Notes under the pieces: model-generated
Told to the model about the DNA's origin: nothing
Seen by the model: only the letters and a program-made list of their open reading frames with translations
The model's database searches: none
Shown here: positions 42,067 to 51,092 of the stretch, piece after piece
Numbering within the stretch: the first letter of the stretch is position 1
Layout: each line of letters starts with the position of its first letter
Assembly (NCBI RefSeq): GCF_017315985.1
Contig: NZ_JAFLVR010000001.1
Location: 124,001-188,000, forward strand
Length of the DNA stretch: 64,000 nucleotides
DNA from: Candidatus Enterococcus murrayae
GTDB taxonomy: Bacteria > Bacillota > Bacilli > Lactobacillales > Enterococcaceae
Reading direction: 5' to 3'
Translations under genes and position numbers: made by a program

Positions 42067-42728
42067 TCTAATAGTCCTCTATTTTCTTGCAGCCAGTGTT
42101 TAAAATGATGATTCTCTTCTTTCAATCCATAGCGAATTTTTTTTAAATCTATAGGATAATCAATATCTTGTAGCGGTGATAATAGTGTCACATCAATTCC
42201 TGGCAGTCGAGTCAGGGTTTCATTCAGTACTTCACTTTCTCCCCAATCAATATCTGTCTCAAAAATTGGCGTTAAATCAATTTCTTGATAACAGCCGATT
42301 AAGTAATAACCGCCATCAGGTGAAGGTCCTAGTACAACTTCTTGCATCTGAGTAAAGGCATCAAAGACTATTTCTGCATTTAAATTGGGAATGTCGCTGC
42401 CGGTTAACACCACTTTTTCATACCCCTTACCAAAAAGATGTTTCATTGCATGATTCATTCGTTGACCGATTGTTTCCCCCTTTTGTGGAAAAGCAGTGAA
42501 GCTATTTGGCAGAATCGAAAGTAAATCTGATGGATCCCCTTCATTAGAGTATGCAAGGTAAAGATCAATACCAGATTCATTTAAACTTCTAAATTTTGAA
42601 AAACTATCCTGTAACAGCTTGAGTTGAACCTGACAAGCCTCCTCGCCGCTTAATAAACTTTGTAGACGAGTTTTAACTTTGTTAGGTACAGGAACTCGTG
42701 TAAATAAAATATAAGCGTGTTTATTCAA
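42063..42728 (-). CDS. TIGR04282/DUF2064 family transferase
   Basis: A 221-residue protein of the GT-A nucleotidyl/glycosyltransferase fold. Clear family signatures: FTRVPVPNKVKTRLQSLL at the N-terminus, QKGETIGQRMNHAM near 85, KVVLTGSDIPNL near 110 and VVLGPSPDGGYYLIG near 135. TIGR04282 members are annotated from arsenosugar-type gene sets, where they are paired with TIGR04283, as here. The actual donor and acceptor are not known. Overlaps the kinase gene by eight bases. Confidence 0.9.
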   Translation of the reverse strand: MNKHAYILFTRVPVPNKVKTRLQSLLSGEEACQVQLKLLQDSFSKFRSLNESGIDLYLAYSNEGDPSDLLSILPNSFTAFPQKGETIGQRMNHAMKHLFGKGYEKVVLTGSDIPNLNAEIVFDAFTQMQEVVLGPSPDGGYYLIGCYQEIDLTPIFETDIDWGESEVLNETLTRLPGIDVTLLSPLQDIDYPIDLKKIRYGLKEENHHFKHWLQENRGLLE

Positions 42729-43716
42729 TAATTCGTTCTCCTAAGGCTTGACGTAAAAATGTTTCATCTAAATAGCTAGTAACCTTTTCAAAAATTTCTT
42801 GATTCCTTAATTCTTTTGTATCACTTTGATAACTGTCATAAGCCATCGCCGACCAAGATAAAGCACGCAGCATCAAGTAGGGATGATAGATTTTCAAAGC
42901 CTCCCAGAAAGCTTCACGTTCAAAGCCGGTTATTTGCAGATAGCTAGTAAGAAAAGTGTGCTTTTCATCTTGTGATAAGATCACGTTGCTGCGCCAAAGA
43001 GTTGTAGTCGAAGCTAAAAACTGCGAAATGTCTTGAACAGGGTGGCTAATCACTGGTTTTTCCCAATCAATCAAAAACCCTTTTTTCCCAATAATAAAAT
43101 TATGAGAGTTCACCTCTGTATTATTGATGCACCATTGATCAAGATCGTTAAAAAAACGTTGCTGGCCTACATTTTTGTCACATCGTTCTAAAGCAGCTGC
43201 TAATTGTCGCTGCGCTTGAAGTGGAACGAAACTACTTGTTAAAACTGACTCTAACAAATGCTGGCATTCCATCACACGAGCAGACAAAATTCCTGCTTTT
43301 TCTTTTATAAAAAAATTCTCTGCTGATTCATCAATTGGTTGCTGATGGATTTTTCCAAAAATCAAAGCAGCCTCTTTCAAATCACTTTTATAATTTAATG
43401 GCGACCCAAATAAAAATTCCATAATCAACAGCCCTTGAGGAAAGCTTTGGCAACTATCGTCCACATAATAAACTTTTGGCGTTCTATTTGTTCGTTCCAG
43501 CCACTTCAAGGCTTGATACTCATACCGAATTTGATTCTTTAAATGCAATTGGCTGCCATAATTTAAACGAAAAACATATTTCCTTTTGCTGTCTGAAATC
43601 AGAAAATTTTGGTTATATTCTCCCTGCGCTAGAAACTCTACTGTAAACGGCTCTTCCAACCGCAACTCATCAATTAACATTCTCTCTTTCAAATACTCTC
43701 GTATCTTTTCTATCAT
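42721..43716 (-). CDS. APH-type phosphotransferase (small-molecule kinase)
   Basis: A 331-residue protein of the aminoglycoside/choline kinase fold. The nucleotide lobe has EFLAQGEYNQNFLISDSKRK and YVFRLNYGS with the Lys/Arg anchor; the hinge is LLIMEFLFG; the catalytic loop is INNTEVNSHNFII (the usual HGD-x-x-x-x-N is replaced by N-S-H-N); the metal Asp is in GFLIDWEKP near 212. The catalytic HxD Asp seems to be altered, so activity should be tested. In context it probably phosphorylates a sugar or nucleoside-like intermediate. Confidence 0.82.
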   Translation of the reverse strand: MIEKIREYLKERMLIDELRLEEPFTVEFLAQGEYNQNFLISDSKRKYVFRLNYGSQLHLKNQIRYEYQALKWLERTNRTPKVYYVDDSCQSFPQGLLIMEFLFGSPLNYKSDLKEAALIFGKIHQQPIDESAENFFIKEKAGILSARVMECQHLLESVLTSSFVPLQAQRQLAAALERCDKNVGQQRFFNDLDQWCINNTEVNSHNFIIGKKGFLIDWEKPVISHPVQDISQFLASTTTLWRSNVILSQDEKHTFLTSYLQITGFEREAFWEALKIYHPYLMLRALSWSAMAYDSYQSDTKELRNQEIFEKVTSYLDETFLRQALGERIIE

Positions 43717-43729
43717 GGATGACTCCTTC

Positions 43730-44410
43730 TTATTTGTAATATCGGTGCATCAGCTTATCAGGTGACATCCCCATCAAATAAAATAGCTTGATCTTATGCA
43801 TTTTTAAGTGTGTTCGCAGTTTGCCTTTATGAAAACGACGACTTGATGTGATGATTCGTACAGGTAATTGATAAAATTTTCCTAGCTGTTTTAATCTTCG
43901 ACTCAACCGCCAATCCTCCATTAACGGGATAGGCTCAAATCCGCCAATCTTTTCATAACAACTTCGCTTAGTAAACATCCCCTGATCACCAAATATTAAA
44001 CCAAGATAACGTGCTCGTAAATTTGAAGTGATAGCTAAATAACGGTAGAAAAAATCGGATGAATCAAATGATAATTTAAAAAAACCGGCACTACAACCAT
44101 CATCTCCCAAAGCCGATTGAATTTGTTCTAATAGATTTCGAGTGCTACCTAGTCGACTATCACCATGCAAAAACCATAAAAATTCACCAGAACTTTTTTC
44201 GACCCCATATTTTAGCTGTGCACCGCGATTGGTATTCTTTAATTGATACACTTGAGCTAATTTTCTAGCAATCATTACTGTTTGATCCTGACTACCTCCG
44301 TCGACAACGATTATTTCATAGGAGATACTTGTTTCTAACTCACTTAATTGCTGCAATAAACGTTCAATATGCATCTCTTCATTTAAAACCGGAATAATAA
44401 TCGATATCAT
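43730..44410 (-). CDS. TIGR04283 family glycosyltransferase (GT2)
   Basis: A 226-residue GT2 enzyme. ISIIIPVLNEEMHIERLL opens the fold, EIIVVDGGSQDQT follows, then NTNRGAQLKYGVEKSSGEFL and FLHGDSRL with the metal-binding H-x-D. The later GDQGMFTKRSCYEKIGGF and LMEDWRLSRRLKQLG are also family-typical. TIGR04283 members are named from arsenosugar gene sets. The start overlaps the ABC ATPase gene, and the protein has no membrane helix, so it acts in the cytoplasm. Confidence 0.9.
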   Translation of the reverse strand: MISIIIPVLNEEMHIERLLQQLSELETSISYEIIVVDGGSQDQTVMIARKLAQVYQLKNTNRGAQLKYGVEKSSGEFLWFLHGDSRLGSTRNLLEQIQSALGDDGCSAGFFKLSFDSSDFFYRYLAITSNLRARYLGLIFGDQGMFTKRSCYEKIGGFEPIPLMEDWRLSRRLKQLGKFYQLPVRIITSSRRFHKGKLRTHLKMHKIKLFYLMGMSPDKLMHRYYK

Positions 44411-45402
44411 CGTGGAATCACCTGCAGCTTCTCATTAAATGTTAAAAATACTTGCTCTTCACTAATCATTTTTTGTGTGATATTAGTAAACGTACAATAT
44501 GTTTCGCCGATTTTTACTTGAACACGTTGCCCTTTTGGCGACCACTCGATACATTCAACCATTGCTGGCAGCCCATCTCCACTAATTTCAATCTCTGTGC
44601 CAAAAGGAACAAAGAGCGAGGCTTCGCCACGAATTTTTTCTGGATTTTTCACCACTAATTCAGTACCATTTATTCGAAAAATATTCTCATAAATAATTCC
44701 AGGAATTAAATTACTTTCTCCGATAGTTTCGGCTACCTTTTGATTGGCCGGATAGAAATAAATATCCTTTGGTTTGCCGATTTGTTGAATTTTACCATCC
44801 AACAAAATAATCATCCGATCAGCCAATTGAAATGCTTCTTCCCTGTCATGGGTAACCAAGATAACACTAAAGCTGTATTCTCTTTGTAAACGGCGGATAT
44901 AATCTCGCATCGAATCTTTCAAATGACTGTCCAAATTAGCAAAGGGTTCATCAAGTAGCAACAATTTAGGTTCTAGAACAATGGCTCGTGCCAACGCTAC
45001 TCGCTGTTTTTGTCCCCCTGATAATTGATCTGGAAAATGGTTTTCAAGCCCGTCAAGATTAAACACATTAATGATTTTATTGATTTTCTGAATAATAGTT
45101 TCTTTAGAAAATTTACGTGCTTTCAATCCAAAGGCGATGTTCTCAACTACAGTCATATGAGGAAAGAGCCAAAAATCCTGAAAAACTAATACAGTCGTTT
45201 CTTGGGAAAACCCATTAGTAAAAGTAATCGTTCCCTTATCGACTTGCTGAATACCTGCAATCATTTTAAGAAGACTGGTCTTTCCAACACCCGATGGTCC
45301 AAAAAGTGCAATGATCTCATCTTCTACCACATTAAAAGAGATGTCCTTTAATATTTTATTTTTACCATAATTTAATTGAAGCTCACTAATGCTTAGACCC
45401 AC
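44407..45402 (-). CDS. ABC importer ATPase with TOBE domain (PotA/YnjD-like)
   Basis: A 331-residue ATPase. Walker A FGPSGVGKTSLLKM near 33, Q-loop VFQDFWLFP near 75, signature LSGGQKQRVALARA near 128, Walker B LLLLDEPFANLD near 150, His switch VILVTHDREEA near 185. A TOBE/OB domain (about 240-331) is present as in spermidine, iron or thiosulfate-type importers. It overlaps both the permease and TIGR04283 genes, so importer and transferases are one transcript. Confidence 0.92.
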   Translation of the reverse strand: MGLSISELQLNYGKNKILKDISFNVVEDEIIALFGPSGVGKTSLLKMIAGIQQVDKGTITFTNGFSQETTVLVFQDFWLFPHMTVVENIAFGLKARKFSKETIIQKINKIINVFNLDGLENHFPDQLSGGQKQRVALARAIVLEPKLLLLDEPFANLDSHLKDSMRDYIRRLQREYSFSVILVTHDREEAFQLADRMIILLDGKIQQIGKPKDIYFYPANQKVAETIGESNLIPGIIYENIFRINGTELVVKNPEKIRGEASLFVPFGTEIEISGDGLPAMVECIEWSPKGQRVQVKIGETYCTFTNITQKMISEEQVFLTFNEKLQVIPR

Positions 45403-46180
45403 GTTGCGCTCCTCCTATAACTATTTTTAAGATATAACCCCCAAGCATTGTAACTCCTAAAAAGACCAAACTATATGATGAAGCCAATCCGAAGCGACCA
45501 TTATTTGCATAAGGAAGTAACAATAACGGCAAGGTAATAATCTTTCCGCCTCCAATAAAGAAAGTTGGTAAATACTGACTACAAGAGACAATGAAAACAA
45601 AGATCGCAGAGGTCGTTATTCCCGGTCGTAATAACGGCCAAGTAATCTGTCGAAAAATCGTCCATGAGTTAGCGCCCAAAGACTGAGCAGTCAAACTATA
45701 TCCCTCTCCCAGCTGACGATAACTTTCCAATAAAATTTGCATTGCATAAGGTAAACATAAATATGTATGAAGCAGAATTATTCCTAAAAAAGTCCCCGTC
45801 AAACGAAGCTGCAGAAATAAAACCTGACTAGATGTAATAATTGCAATTGCAGGCAAAATCAATGGTAGATATATCACGATCTCGATAAAGCGATGCTCTA
45901 TTTTTTTTTGAAAAGCAAAGTACCTTGCGGCTGGCAAAGCTATGGCAACGCTTATTCCTGTTGTAGCAAAGGCAATTACTACGCTGTTAATTACTGCCGG
46001 CCAAAAATTTGGTTCACTTATCATTTGTTTATAAACTTTTATAGCAAATTCTTGTGGATAAACAGCAGGATACATCCACTTTGTGCTGAATGACCATAAA
46101 AATAAAAGAATTAAAGGAAAGAGCACAAGTATCACTGAAAAAAATAAAGAAAAATAGCCCCTTTTAAATAATATTTTCAT
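45386..46180 (-). CDS. ABC importer permease 2
   Basis: A 264-residue permease with six helices. The EAA loop reads TAQSLGANSWTIFRQITWPLLRPG near 180, the docking site for the ATPase. It belongs to the family of two-permease importers for polyamines, iron or thiosulfate-like solutes. Its start overlaps the end of permease 1. Confidence 0.9.
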   Translation of the reverse strand: MKILFKRGYFSLFFSVILVLFPLILLFLWSFSTKWMYPAVYPQEFAIKVYKQMISEPNFWPAVINSVVIAFATTGISVAIALPAARYFAFQKKIEHRFIEIVIYLPLILPAIAIITSSQVLFLQLRLTGTFLGIILLHTYLCLPYAMQILLESYRQLGEGYSLTAQSLGANSWTIFRQITWPLLRPGITTSAIFVFIVSCSQYLPTFFIGGGKIITLPLLLLPYANNGRFGLASSYSLVFLGVTMLGGYILKIVIGGAQRGSKH

Positions 46181-47028
46181 GCTGCTTTTCTCCCTCCCGG
46201 TAAAATCCGGCTAATGATCAAAGCGATTGTTGCAACCACTAAACAAATGCCAGACATCACGAAATTCAATGCAAAAGCTTGAGGACGAGTTGTTAAATCT
46301 GCTTGGGTAAACAAATCATGGGCAGTCAGTGCCACTGTCTGATTACTCGGATTACCCAATAAATAAGGAACTTCAAAGGAGGCAAATGTGAAGCAGAATA
46401 AAATAATAAATAGGGTCATTAAGGTTTTTTGAATCATTGGTAAGATTATTGAGAAAAAAATACGAATAGTCGAAGCTCCTAAATTTCTAGCTACCTCTAC
46501 GTAGCCTAACTGCAACTGCCGCAAAATTGCTAAAGTTGTTATTGCAACATAAGGGACCTCTTTATATAAAAACACCAAGATGATTCCAACGCCTCCAGGA
46601 TCATGAATAAATAAGGGAAACTGACCGACCTCTTGAATCAAGCCTAACTGAAAAAAAATCCTCGAAATTATCCCCGTCTGTCCAATCAGTTGCATAATCA
46701 TTAATGAAACAATAATATGTGGTAAGGAAATGGGCAGACCGATAATTTTATGCAGCCAAGGAGTTTTCACCTTCAATAGTAGAAATGACAAAACAACTCC
46801 TAACAATAATGACAAAAAAGTCGCGGTCAGTGCTAAGTAGCAACTGTAACCTAGCGACTTTCGAAAAAAAGGATCATTCAAGACTTGCTGGTAATTTGTC
46901 AAACTAATCTGATTTAGTCCAATCAGAGGATAGTATCCTAAACTAATTTGTATCCCTTTAAACAGCGCTGCAAAAATGACAACACCATTTATTAATAAAA
47001 AAGGAAGGATTAATAATTTTTTTTTACT
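46177..47028 (-). CDS. ABC importer permease 1
   Basis: About 283 residues and six helices from ATG 47028; an ATG four codons earlier lies inside the binding-protein gene and is also possible. The EAA loop is VEVARNLGASTIRIFFSIILPMI near 185-207. It pairs with permease 2 to form the channel. Overlap with the binding-protein stop shows tight coupling. Confidence 0.9.
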   Translation of the reverse strand, partial: SKKKLLILPFLLINGVVIFAALFKGIQISLGYYPLIGLNQISLTNYQQVLNDPFFRKSLGYSCYLALTATFLSLLLGVVLSFLLLKVKTPWLHKIIGLPISLPHIIVSLMIMQLIGQTGIISRIFFQLGLIQEVGQFPLFIHDPGGVGIILVFLYKEVPYVAITTLAILRQLQLGYVEVARNLGASTIRIFFSIILPMIQKTLMTLFIILFCFTFASFEVPYLLGNPSNQTVALTAHDLFTQADLTTRPQAFALNFVMSGICLVVATIALIISRILPGGRKAA

Positions 47029-48265
47029 CATGTAAAACATACTCTTTCCATAAGGCTTCGATCATCGGAATTTTTTCCGCTTGAATTTCAGGGATTTGTT
47101 TTTCCTGCATTTCTTCTAATGAAAGAACTCCTTGATTTTTATATAGATCTGTCAATTTTTGTTCAGACTCTTTAGTTAATTTTTCTGGATCAAATGGAGG
47201 TATGCTATACCCATACTTTGCTTCTGCTTTTTTTAGTTGAGCAGATTCACTGGTCATCTCATTAATTAAGACTAACGCACCTGCTTTAACTTTTGAAGTT
47301 CTGGCAATTGCTAAATAGCTTTGATTCGCAATCGTCCCCTTATCAAATAAGAATGATTCAGATGTTTGCTTGAACTCATTATCATTTCTTTTTTTCGCTA
47401 CATGCATTTGAGAATAGCTGTAGCTCATATCGATTTGTCCGGCTGAAAACATCTCATCTAGCTCTGCTGTTGTTGTCGGATATGTTTTTCCCTCTTGCCA
47501 TAAGTATGGTTTGATTTCATTTAAATAGTCTAGCCCGGGTTTGATAACCTTATAAAGCTCTTCTTTATTCGCCTTTGCTGCCTCAACTTTATCATAGCCT
47601 ACAATATCACAAATAACATTGCGAACAAATGCACTGCCAGTAAACTCTGGTGGTGCCGTATAAGTGATCTTCCCAGGATTTGCTTTAGCATATTCCATTA
47701 AAGCCTGTGTATTTTTGGGGAAACCATCCTTAAATTTCTCTCTATTCCCAGCAAAAGTTAATTGTGCACTACCGTATGGTACTTCATAGCCATCAATTTC
47801 AACTCCAAAATCATACCTTGAATTATGTCCGTCAACAGCCATTAGCTTATCAAAACTTTCAACCTTTTTAGTAATGGGTCCATAAAGCAACTTGGCTTGT
47901 TTAGCAGTGTAGAAATTCTCGCCATTAATCCAAATAACATCAATATCTCCTTCTTTAGTTCCCGCTTCCTTTTCGGTTGTCAGTTTATTCAAAATTTGAT
48001 CGATATCCATTGGAACACGTTTGACTGTAATATCATATTTTTTCTTCATTGCAGGTGTCACGATCTCGTCCACCCACGCATTCGCTTTTTCGTCACCGCC
48101 AAACCCGTAAAAAGTCACCGTTTCCCCTTTACTTTTTTTCACAGCATCAGAGAAGCTGCTAATTGACTGTTCTGTTTTACTTTCCTTTGTCTGATTAGTT
48201 TTGCAGGCAGTTAATGAGAAAAGCATTCCTACTGCCAACAAACGAATAAACCATTTTTTCATCAT
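47024..48265 (-). CDS. ABC importer substrate-binding lipoprotein (YnjB-like)
   Basis: A 413-residue lipoprotein with signal MMKKWFIRLLAVGMLFSLTAC; the lipobox is SLTAC with the modified Cys at 21. The mature part (ETVTFYGFGGDEKANAWVDE at the start, then PYGSAQLTFAGNREKF near 165) belongs to the type-2 periplasmic-binding fold of the PotD/YnjB class. Enterobacteria carry YnjB-C-D beside the rhodanese YnjE, as here. The substrate is not known for either; a sulfur-containing or phosphonate-like small molecule is a guess from context. Confidence 0.88.
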   Translation of the reverse strand: MMKKWFIRLLAVGMLFSLTACKTNQTKESKTEQSISSFSDAVKKSKGETVTFYGFGGDEKANAWVDEIVTPAMKKKYDITVKRVPMDIDQILNKLTTEKEAGTKEGDIDVIWINGENFYTAKQAKLLYGPITKKVESFDKLMAVDGHNSRYDFGVEIDGYEVPYGSAQLTFAGNREKFKDGFPKNTQALMEYAKANPGKITYTAPPEFTGSAFVRNVICDIVGYDKVEAAKANKEELYKVIKPGLDYLNEIKPYLWQEGKTYPTTTAELDEMFSAGQIDMSYSYSQMHVAKKRNDNEFKQTSESFLFDKGTIANQSYLAIARTSKVKAGALVLINEMTSESAQLKKAEAKYGYSIPPFDPEKLTKESEQKLTDLYKNQGVLSLEEMQEKQIPEIQAEKIPMIEALWKEYVLHE

Positions 48266-48271
48266 ACTCTC

Positions 48272-49027
48272 CTATGCTTTTGTTACTATTCTTTTCGATT
48301 GATAACGATTTTTCCATGCTCGTAATGGATTGTCTAATGGGTGCGTTGGAGTTTTATCACTCTTATGTATGACCTCACCAAATATTAAATCCAATAGATG
48401 CCAAGCTTGTCCACCACCTAGTATCATCGCCGAAGTACAGCTGGCACAATAAGTAACGATGTGATCTGTTTTAAAATCCTGAACACGCTTCTCAGCAAAA
48501 TCCTTTGCCAATTCTGGGTTTGAAACACCACACATTCCACCCATACCGCAACACAACGTATTTTTCCCGGTTAACCGATTTTTAGCGACTTGATACCCTA
48601 ATTGCTCTAATAAATAGCGAACGGCCTGATGAATTTCCGTTATTTCTTTGGTGGGACAAGAATCTTGAACTGAAAAAACAACATCACTTCTCTCTGCTTT
48701 ACCAATTAGTTCTTGCGGCAATCCCAGTTCAGCCATCTTCACCCACAATGATGAGGTAGGAAACTGGTTCTGAATTGTCATTGTTTTGATACAACCTTGA
48801 CATGCTACAATCAATTCGTCGATATTTGCCAACTGAACTTGTTCAGTTAAGCGGCTGAAGCGTTTTTGAAACAATTGCTCTTGTCCGATCATTCGTGTTG
48901 GTTTCCCGCAACATCCTTGAATAATCGCTAAATCAGGATAATATTTTTTTAGGTACTCGATAATTAGGCCAATTTGCTTTGGATTGCTTGAACTTAGTGC
49001 ACATCCTGCCATAAAACCATATTTCAT
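48272..49027 (-). CDS. CCG-domain Fe-S oxidoreductase (HdrB-like)
   Basis: A 251-residue protein with two cysteine-rich CCG domains. Domain 1: GCALSSSN near residue 9, QGCCGKPTRM near 38 and ACQGC near 75. Domain 2: DSCPTKEI near 116, TLCCGMGGMCG near 150 and YCASC near 180. In HdrB these motifs hold non-cubane 4Fe-4S clusters used to reduce a disulfide or similar bond. It overlaps the ferredoxin-type gene, which looks like HdrC, suggesting a two-subunit Fe-S reductase. Confidence 0.88.
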   Translation of the reverse strand: MKYGFMAGCALSSSNPKQIGLIIEYLKKYYPDLAIIQGCCGKPTRMIGQEQLFQKRFSRLTEQVQLANIDELIVACQGCIKTMTIQNQFPTSSLWVKMAELGLPQELIGKAERSDVVFSVQDSCPTKEITEIHQAVRYLLEQLGYQVAKNRLTGKNTLCCGMGGMCGVSNPELAKDFAEKRVQDFKTDHIVTYCASCTSAMILGGGQAWHLLDLIFGEVIHKSDKTPTHPLDNPLRAWKNRYQSKRIVTKA

Positions 49028-49383
49028 TTCATATCCCCTCGATTCACTGCTGAAAATACTTTGCTCGTTGAAAGTTTCTGATGCATCTCAACACTTTTTA
49101 ACTGTTTTAAGGGTAGTCCTTCTTTGATTAAATCTTGTCGCATCGCTAAAAAAGCTTCATCTAATTTTAATTTCAACGGACATACTACAGTGCAGCGACC
49201 GCATAACATACAAGAATATGGAATAATTGGTTCAAGTCCTTCTTCAAGAAATCGGTGAAACATTTTTTGCGGATCTTCGCAATATGTTTGCAGGAACAAA
49301 CAATCTTTCATGCACCGTTTACAACTTGTACAATTTTCTGCGATTATTTGTGCCATTTCAATTGTTTTCTCTGAGTAATCCAT
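49024..49383 (-). CDS. 4Fe-4S dicluster protein (HdrC-like)
   Basis: A 119-residue protein from ATG 49383 (AAGGAG upstream); the longer frame would run into the membrane-protein gene. It has two 4Fe-4S motifs: ENCTSCKRCMKDC near 15 and YSCMLCGRCTVVCP near 58. The helical C-terminus resembles HdrC/GlpC-type subunits that pass electrons to a CCG-domain partner. Overlap with the CCG gene supports a complex in the cytoplasm. Confidence 0.88.
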   Translation of the reverse strand: MDYSEKTIEMAQIIAENCTSCKRCMKDCLFLQTYCEDPQKMFHRFLEEGLEPIIPYSCMLCGRCTVVCPLKLKLDEAFLAMRQDLIKEGLPLKQLKSVEMHQKLSTSKVFSAVNRGDMK

Positions 49384-49391
49384 CGGTTCGA

Positions 49392-49763
49392 TTAGCTCCT
49401 TTTCAATGAAACAATCAGTAATTGTAATAGAAATCCTAAACACAAAATACTGCTGACTAAATAGTAAATCGGTGTTGTTTCTAATCTAAAAATTGTTTGC
49501 CAAATCAGAAAAATTGCTCCTAAAATAAGCAAAATACTACTTTCAAGTCCTCTTTTTCTAATGGCTAATAGCAATGCAATTAACACCAGCACGAGCGGCA
49601 ACAAAAACAACTTGCTGCCGAACGCGCTGGAATCTACTTTATGCGAATAAAAAGAAACATTTCGCATAAAACCCAAATGATTTTTATAAAGATCATCCAT
49701 TAAATAGACAAGGTAAATCAATCCTAGTTGTAATAGGTGAAGCAAATACTTTAAGACTTTCAT
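49392..49763 (-). CDS. Small membrane protein in rhodanese operon, 123 aa
   Basis: A protein with about four helices (6-22, 50-66, 72-88, 97-116) and an outside-facing loop with SHKVDSSAFGS. No motif for known redox or quinone partners is obvious. It lies between the secreted rhodanese and the Fe-S pair, overlapping the rhodanese stop by one base. It could anchor the Fe-S complex or pass electrons to or from it, but the sequence gives no proof. Confidence 0.75.
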   Translation of the reverse strand: MKVLKYLLHLLQLGLIYLVYLMDDLYKNHLGFMRNVSFYSHKVDSSAFGSKLFLLPLVLVLIALLLAIRKRGLESSILLILGAIFLIWQTIFRLETTPIYYLVSSILCLGFLLQLLIVSLKRS

Positions 49764-50794
49764 TAGTTTAATATTTTCACTTTGTCTTTATCTCTTGGGT
49801 CGCCAACTTGAACTGGATACTTACTAGGATCCTTTTGATGAGCGATATCCCAGTCATACCATCCACCATCAAACAATTTAACATCTTTCCAACCTTCTTG
49901 CTTAGTAATAAAGAAGGCAGTTGCTGCACGCCAACCCGTTCCACAATAAAAAGCAACTTCTTTATCTGGAGTAATTCCCCATTTTTCCCAAGCAGCAAAA
50001 ATCTTGGTCGGTTCTTTGACTGTACCATCATTATTCATTAATTGAGCCACGTCCGCGCTACTTTTACTCGATTTCGCGTAAACTGCGCCTTCGGGTTCAC
50101 CCGCATTTTCAATATAATCATAGCCGCTTGTCTTTCCTGTAAATTCTTTCCATGAACGAATGCTTGCAAGAACTAAATCAGGATTTTTATCTTTAGCTGC
50201 TAGCAAATCATCTGATGTTGAGATTAAGCTTTCAGGACGTCCAGGAACATCAGCTCCAAAGTCTTTTGCTGCTTTAGCCTCTTCATTGCCTTTTTCAACC
50301 TTATAATCTGCTTTTTCCCAAGCCTTTAAACCGCCGTCTAAAATCTTCACGTCGTCAACACCTAACCAATAAGCTACAAAAGCAATGCGGGCAGCAGCAT
50401 TAATATCACTGGAATATACTACTACAGGAGTTGTTTTTGTTACGCCGCGTTTTAGGAAAACTTCTTTACACGTTTCAGCATCTAGGATATTCCAAGTGCT
50501 TTCTTCGGTTTCAATTTCCATAGTATCCATATGAAACGCTCCTGGAATATGAGCTTTTTTGTAGTCTTTTCCTTCGCCATAGGAAGCTTCGATCACAACC
50601 GTTTTATCGTCATCTTTCATTTTATTCTTTAACCATTTAGCATCAACAAAGAAATCATCTGACTTAATATCTTTGCTCTTCACCAAGCGTTGCACTTTTA
50701 CAGATTTATCTGCTGCGTGAACCTCTTCAGTTTTTGAATAAACGACTACTGCTGTTAATAACAAACAGCTAATTACTGCTAAGAATTTTTTCAT
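49763..50794 (-). CDS. Secreted tandem rhodanese (YnjE-like sulfurtransferase)
   Basis: A 343-residue protein after AAAGGAG. Residues 1-28 form a signal peptide ending near EVHAADK; there is no lipobox or anchor. Two rhodanese domains follow. The first (about 50-175: VIEASYGEGKDYKKAHIPGA, then VVYSSDINAAARIA) lacks the catalytic Cys. The second (about 190-335) has VAFYCGTGWRAATAFF with the catalytic Cys in C-G-T-G-W-R, as in YnjE. It should move sulfane sulfur from thiosulfate, polysulfide or a thiol outside the membrane. It is the first gene of the long operon. Confidence 0.9.
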   Translation of the reverse strand: MKKFLAVISCLLLTAVVVYSKTEEVHAADKSVKVQRLVKSKDIKSDDFFVDAKWLKNKMKDDDKTVVIEASYGEGKDYKKAHIPGAFHMDTMEIETEESTWNILDAETCKEVFLKRGVTKTTPVVVYSSDINAAARIAFVAYWLGVDDVKILDGGLKAWEKADYKVEKGNEEAKAAKDFGADVPGRPESLISTSDDLLAAKDKNPDLVLASIRSWKEFTGKTSGYDYIENAGEPEGAVYAKSSKSSADVAQLMNNDGTVKEPTKIFAAWEKWGITPDKEVAFYCGTGWRAATAFFITKQEGWKDVKLFDGGWYDWDIAHQKDPSKYPVQVGDPRDKDKVKILN

Positions 50795-50868
50795 CTTTCT
50801 GCTCCTTTAAAGTTTGTATTTTCACTTGAAACGTTTTCAGTAGCCACAAAGACTTCATTTATACACAA

Positions 50869-50895
50869 CAAAAAAACATACTTATTAAGTATGTT
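50869..50895 (-). terminator. Leader terminator/attenuator before the rhodanese gene
   Basis: On the minus strand AACATACTT, loop AAT, AAGTATGTT is followed by a T run of about seven. It lies between the promoter and rhodanese gene, so it would abort transcription of the operon unless relieved. A seven-codon leader ORF precedes it. Confidence 0.8.
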
Positions 50896-51018
50896 CCTCC
50901 ATGTTATTATTTTTCTGCACACTGAATAGCCTTTTTAGCTGGTTGCAAAAAAAGTGAGTCGGAGGAAAGTCATTTGTTCTACTTGCTTAGAAACTCTAAG
51001 TAATGATTGGTTTCACAG

Positions 51019-51042
51019 TCACCGTTGATAGTTTTTAAGCAT
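51019..51042 (-). CDS. Seven-codon leader peptide MLKNYQR
   Basis: An ORF of seven codons plus stop, with GGAGGTAGGAGG placed seven to eight bases before ATG 51042: the best ribosome binding site in the operon. It starts about 45 bases after the predicted transcript start and lies upstream of the leader terminator. Translating ribosomes could control folding of the leader. No repeat of a single regulatory codon (such as Cys) is present, so classical amino-acid attenuation is not obvious. Confidence 0.6.
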   Translation of the reverse strand: MLKNYQR

Positions 51043-51092
51043 GAGAACACCTCCTACCTCCCAATTTTGAAACCGGGCTCTTTTCCCTTCCG

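Noticed and set aside
40506-44410. Calling the operon an arsenosugar pathway
   Set aside because: TIGR04282 and TIGR04283 fit the name, but no arsenite methyltransferase (ArsM) or radical SAM ArsS gene is present, so arsenic as substrate is unsupported.
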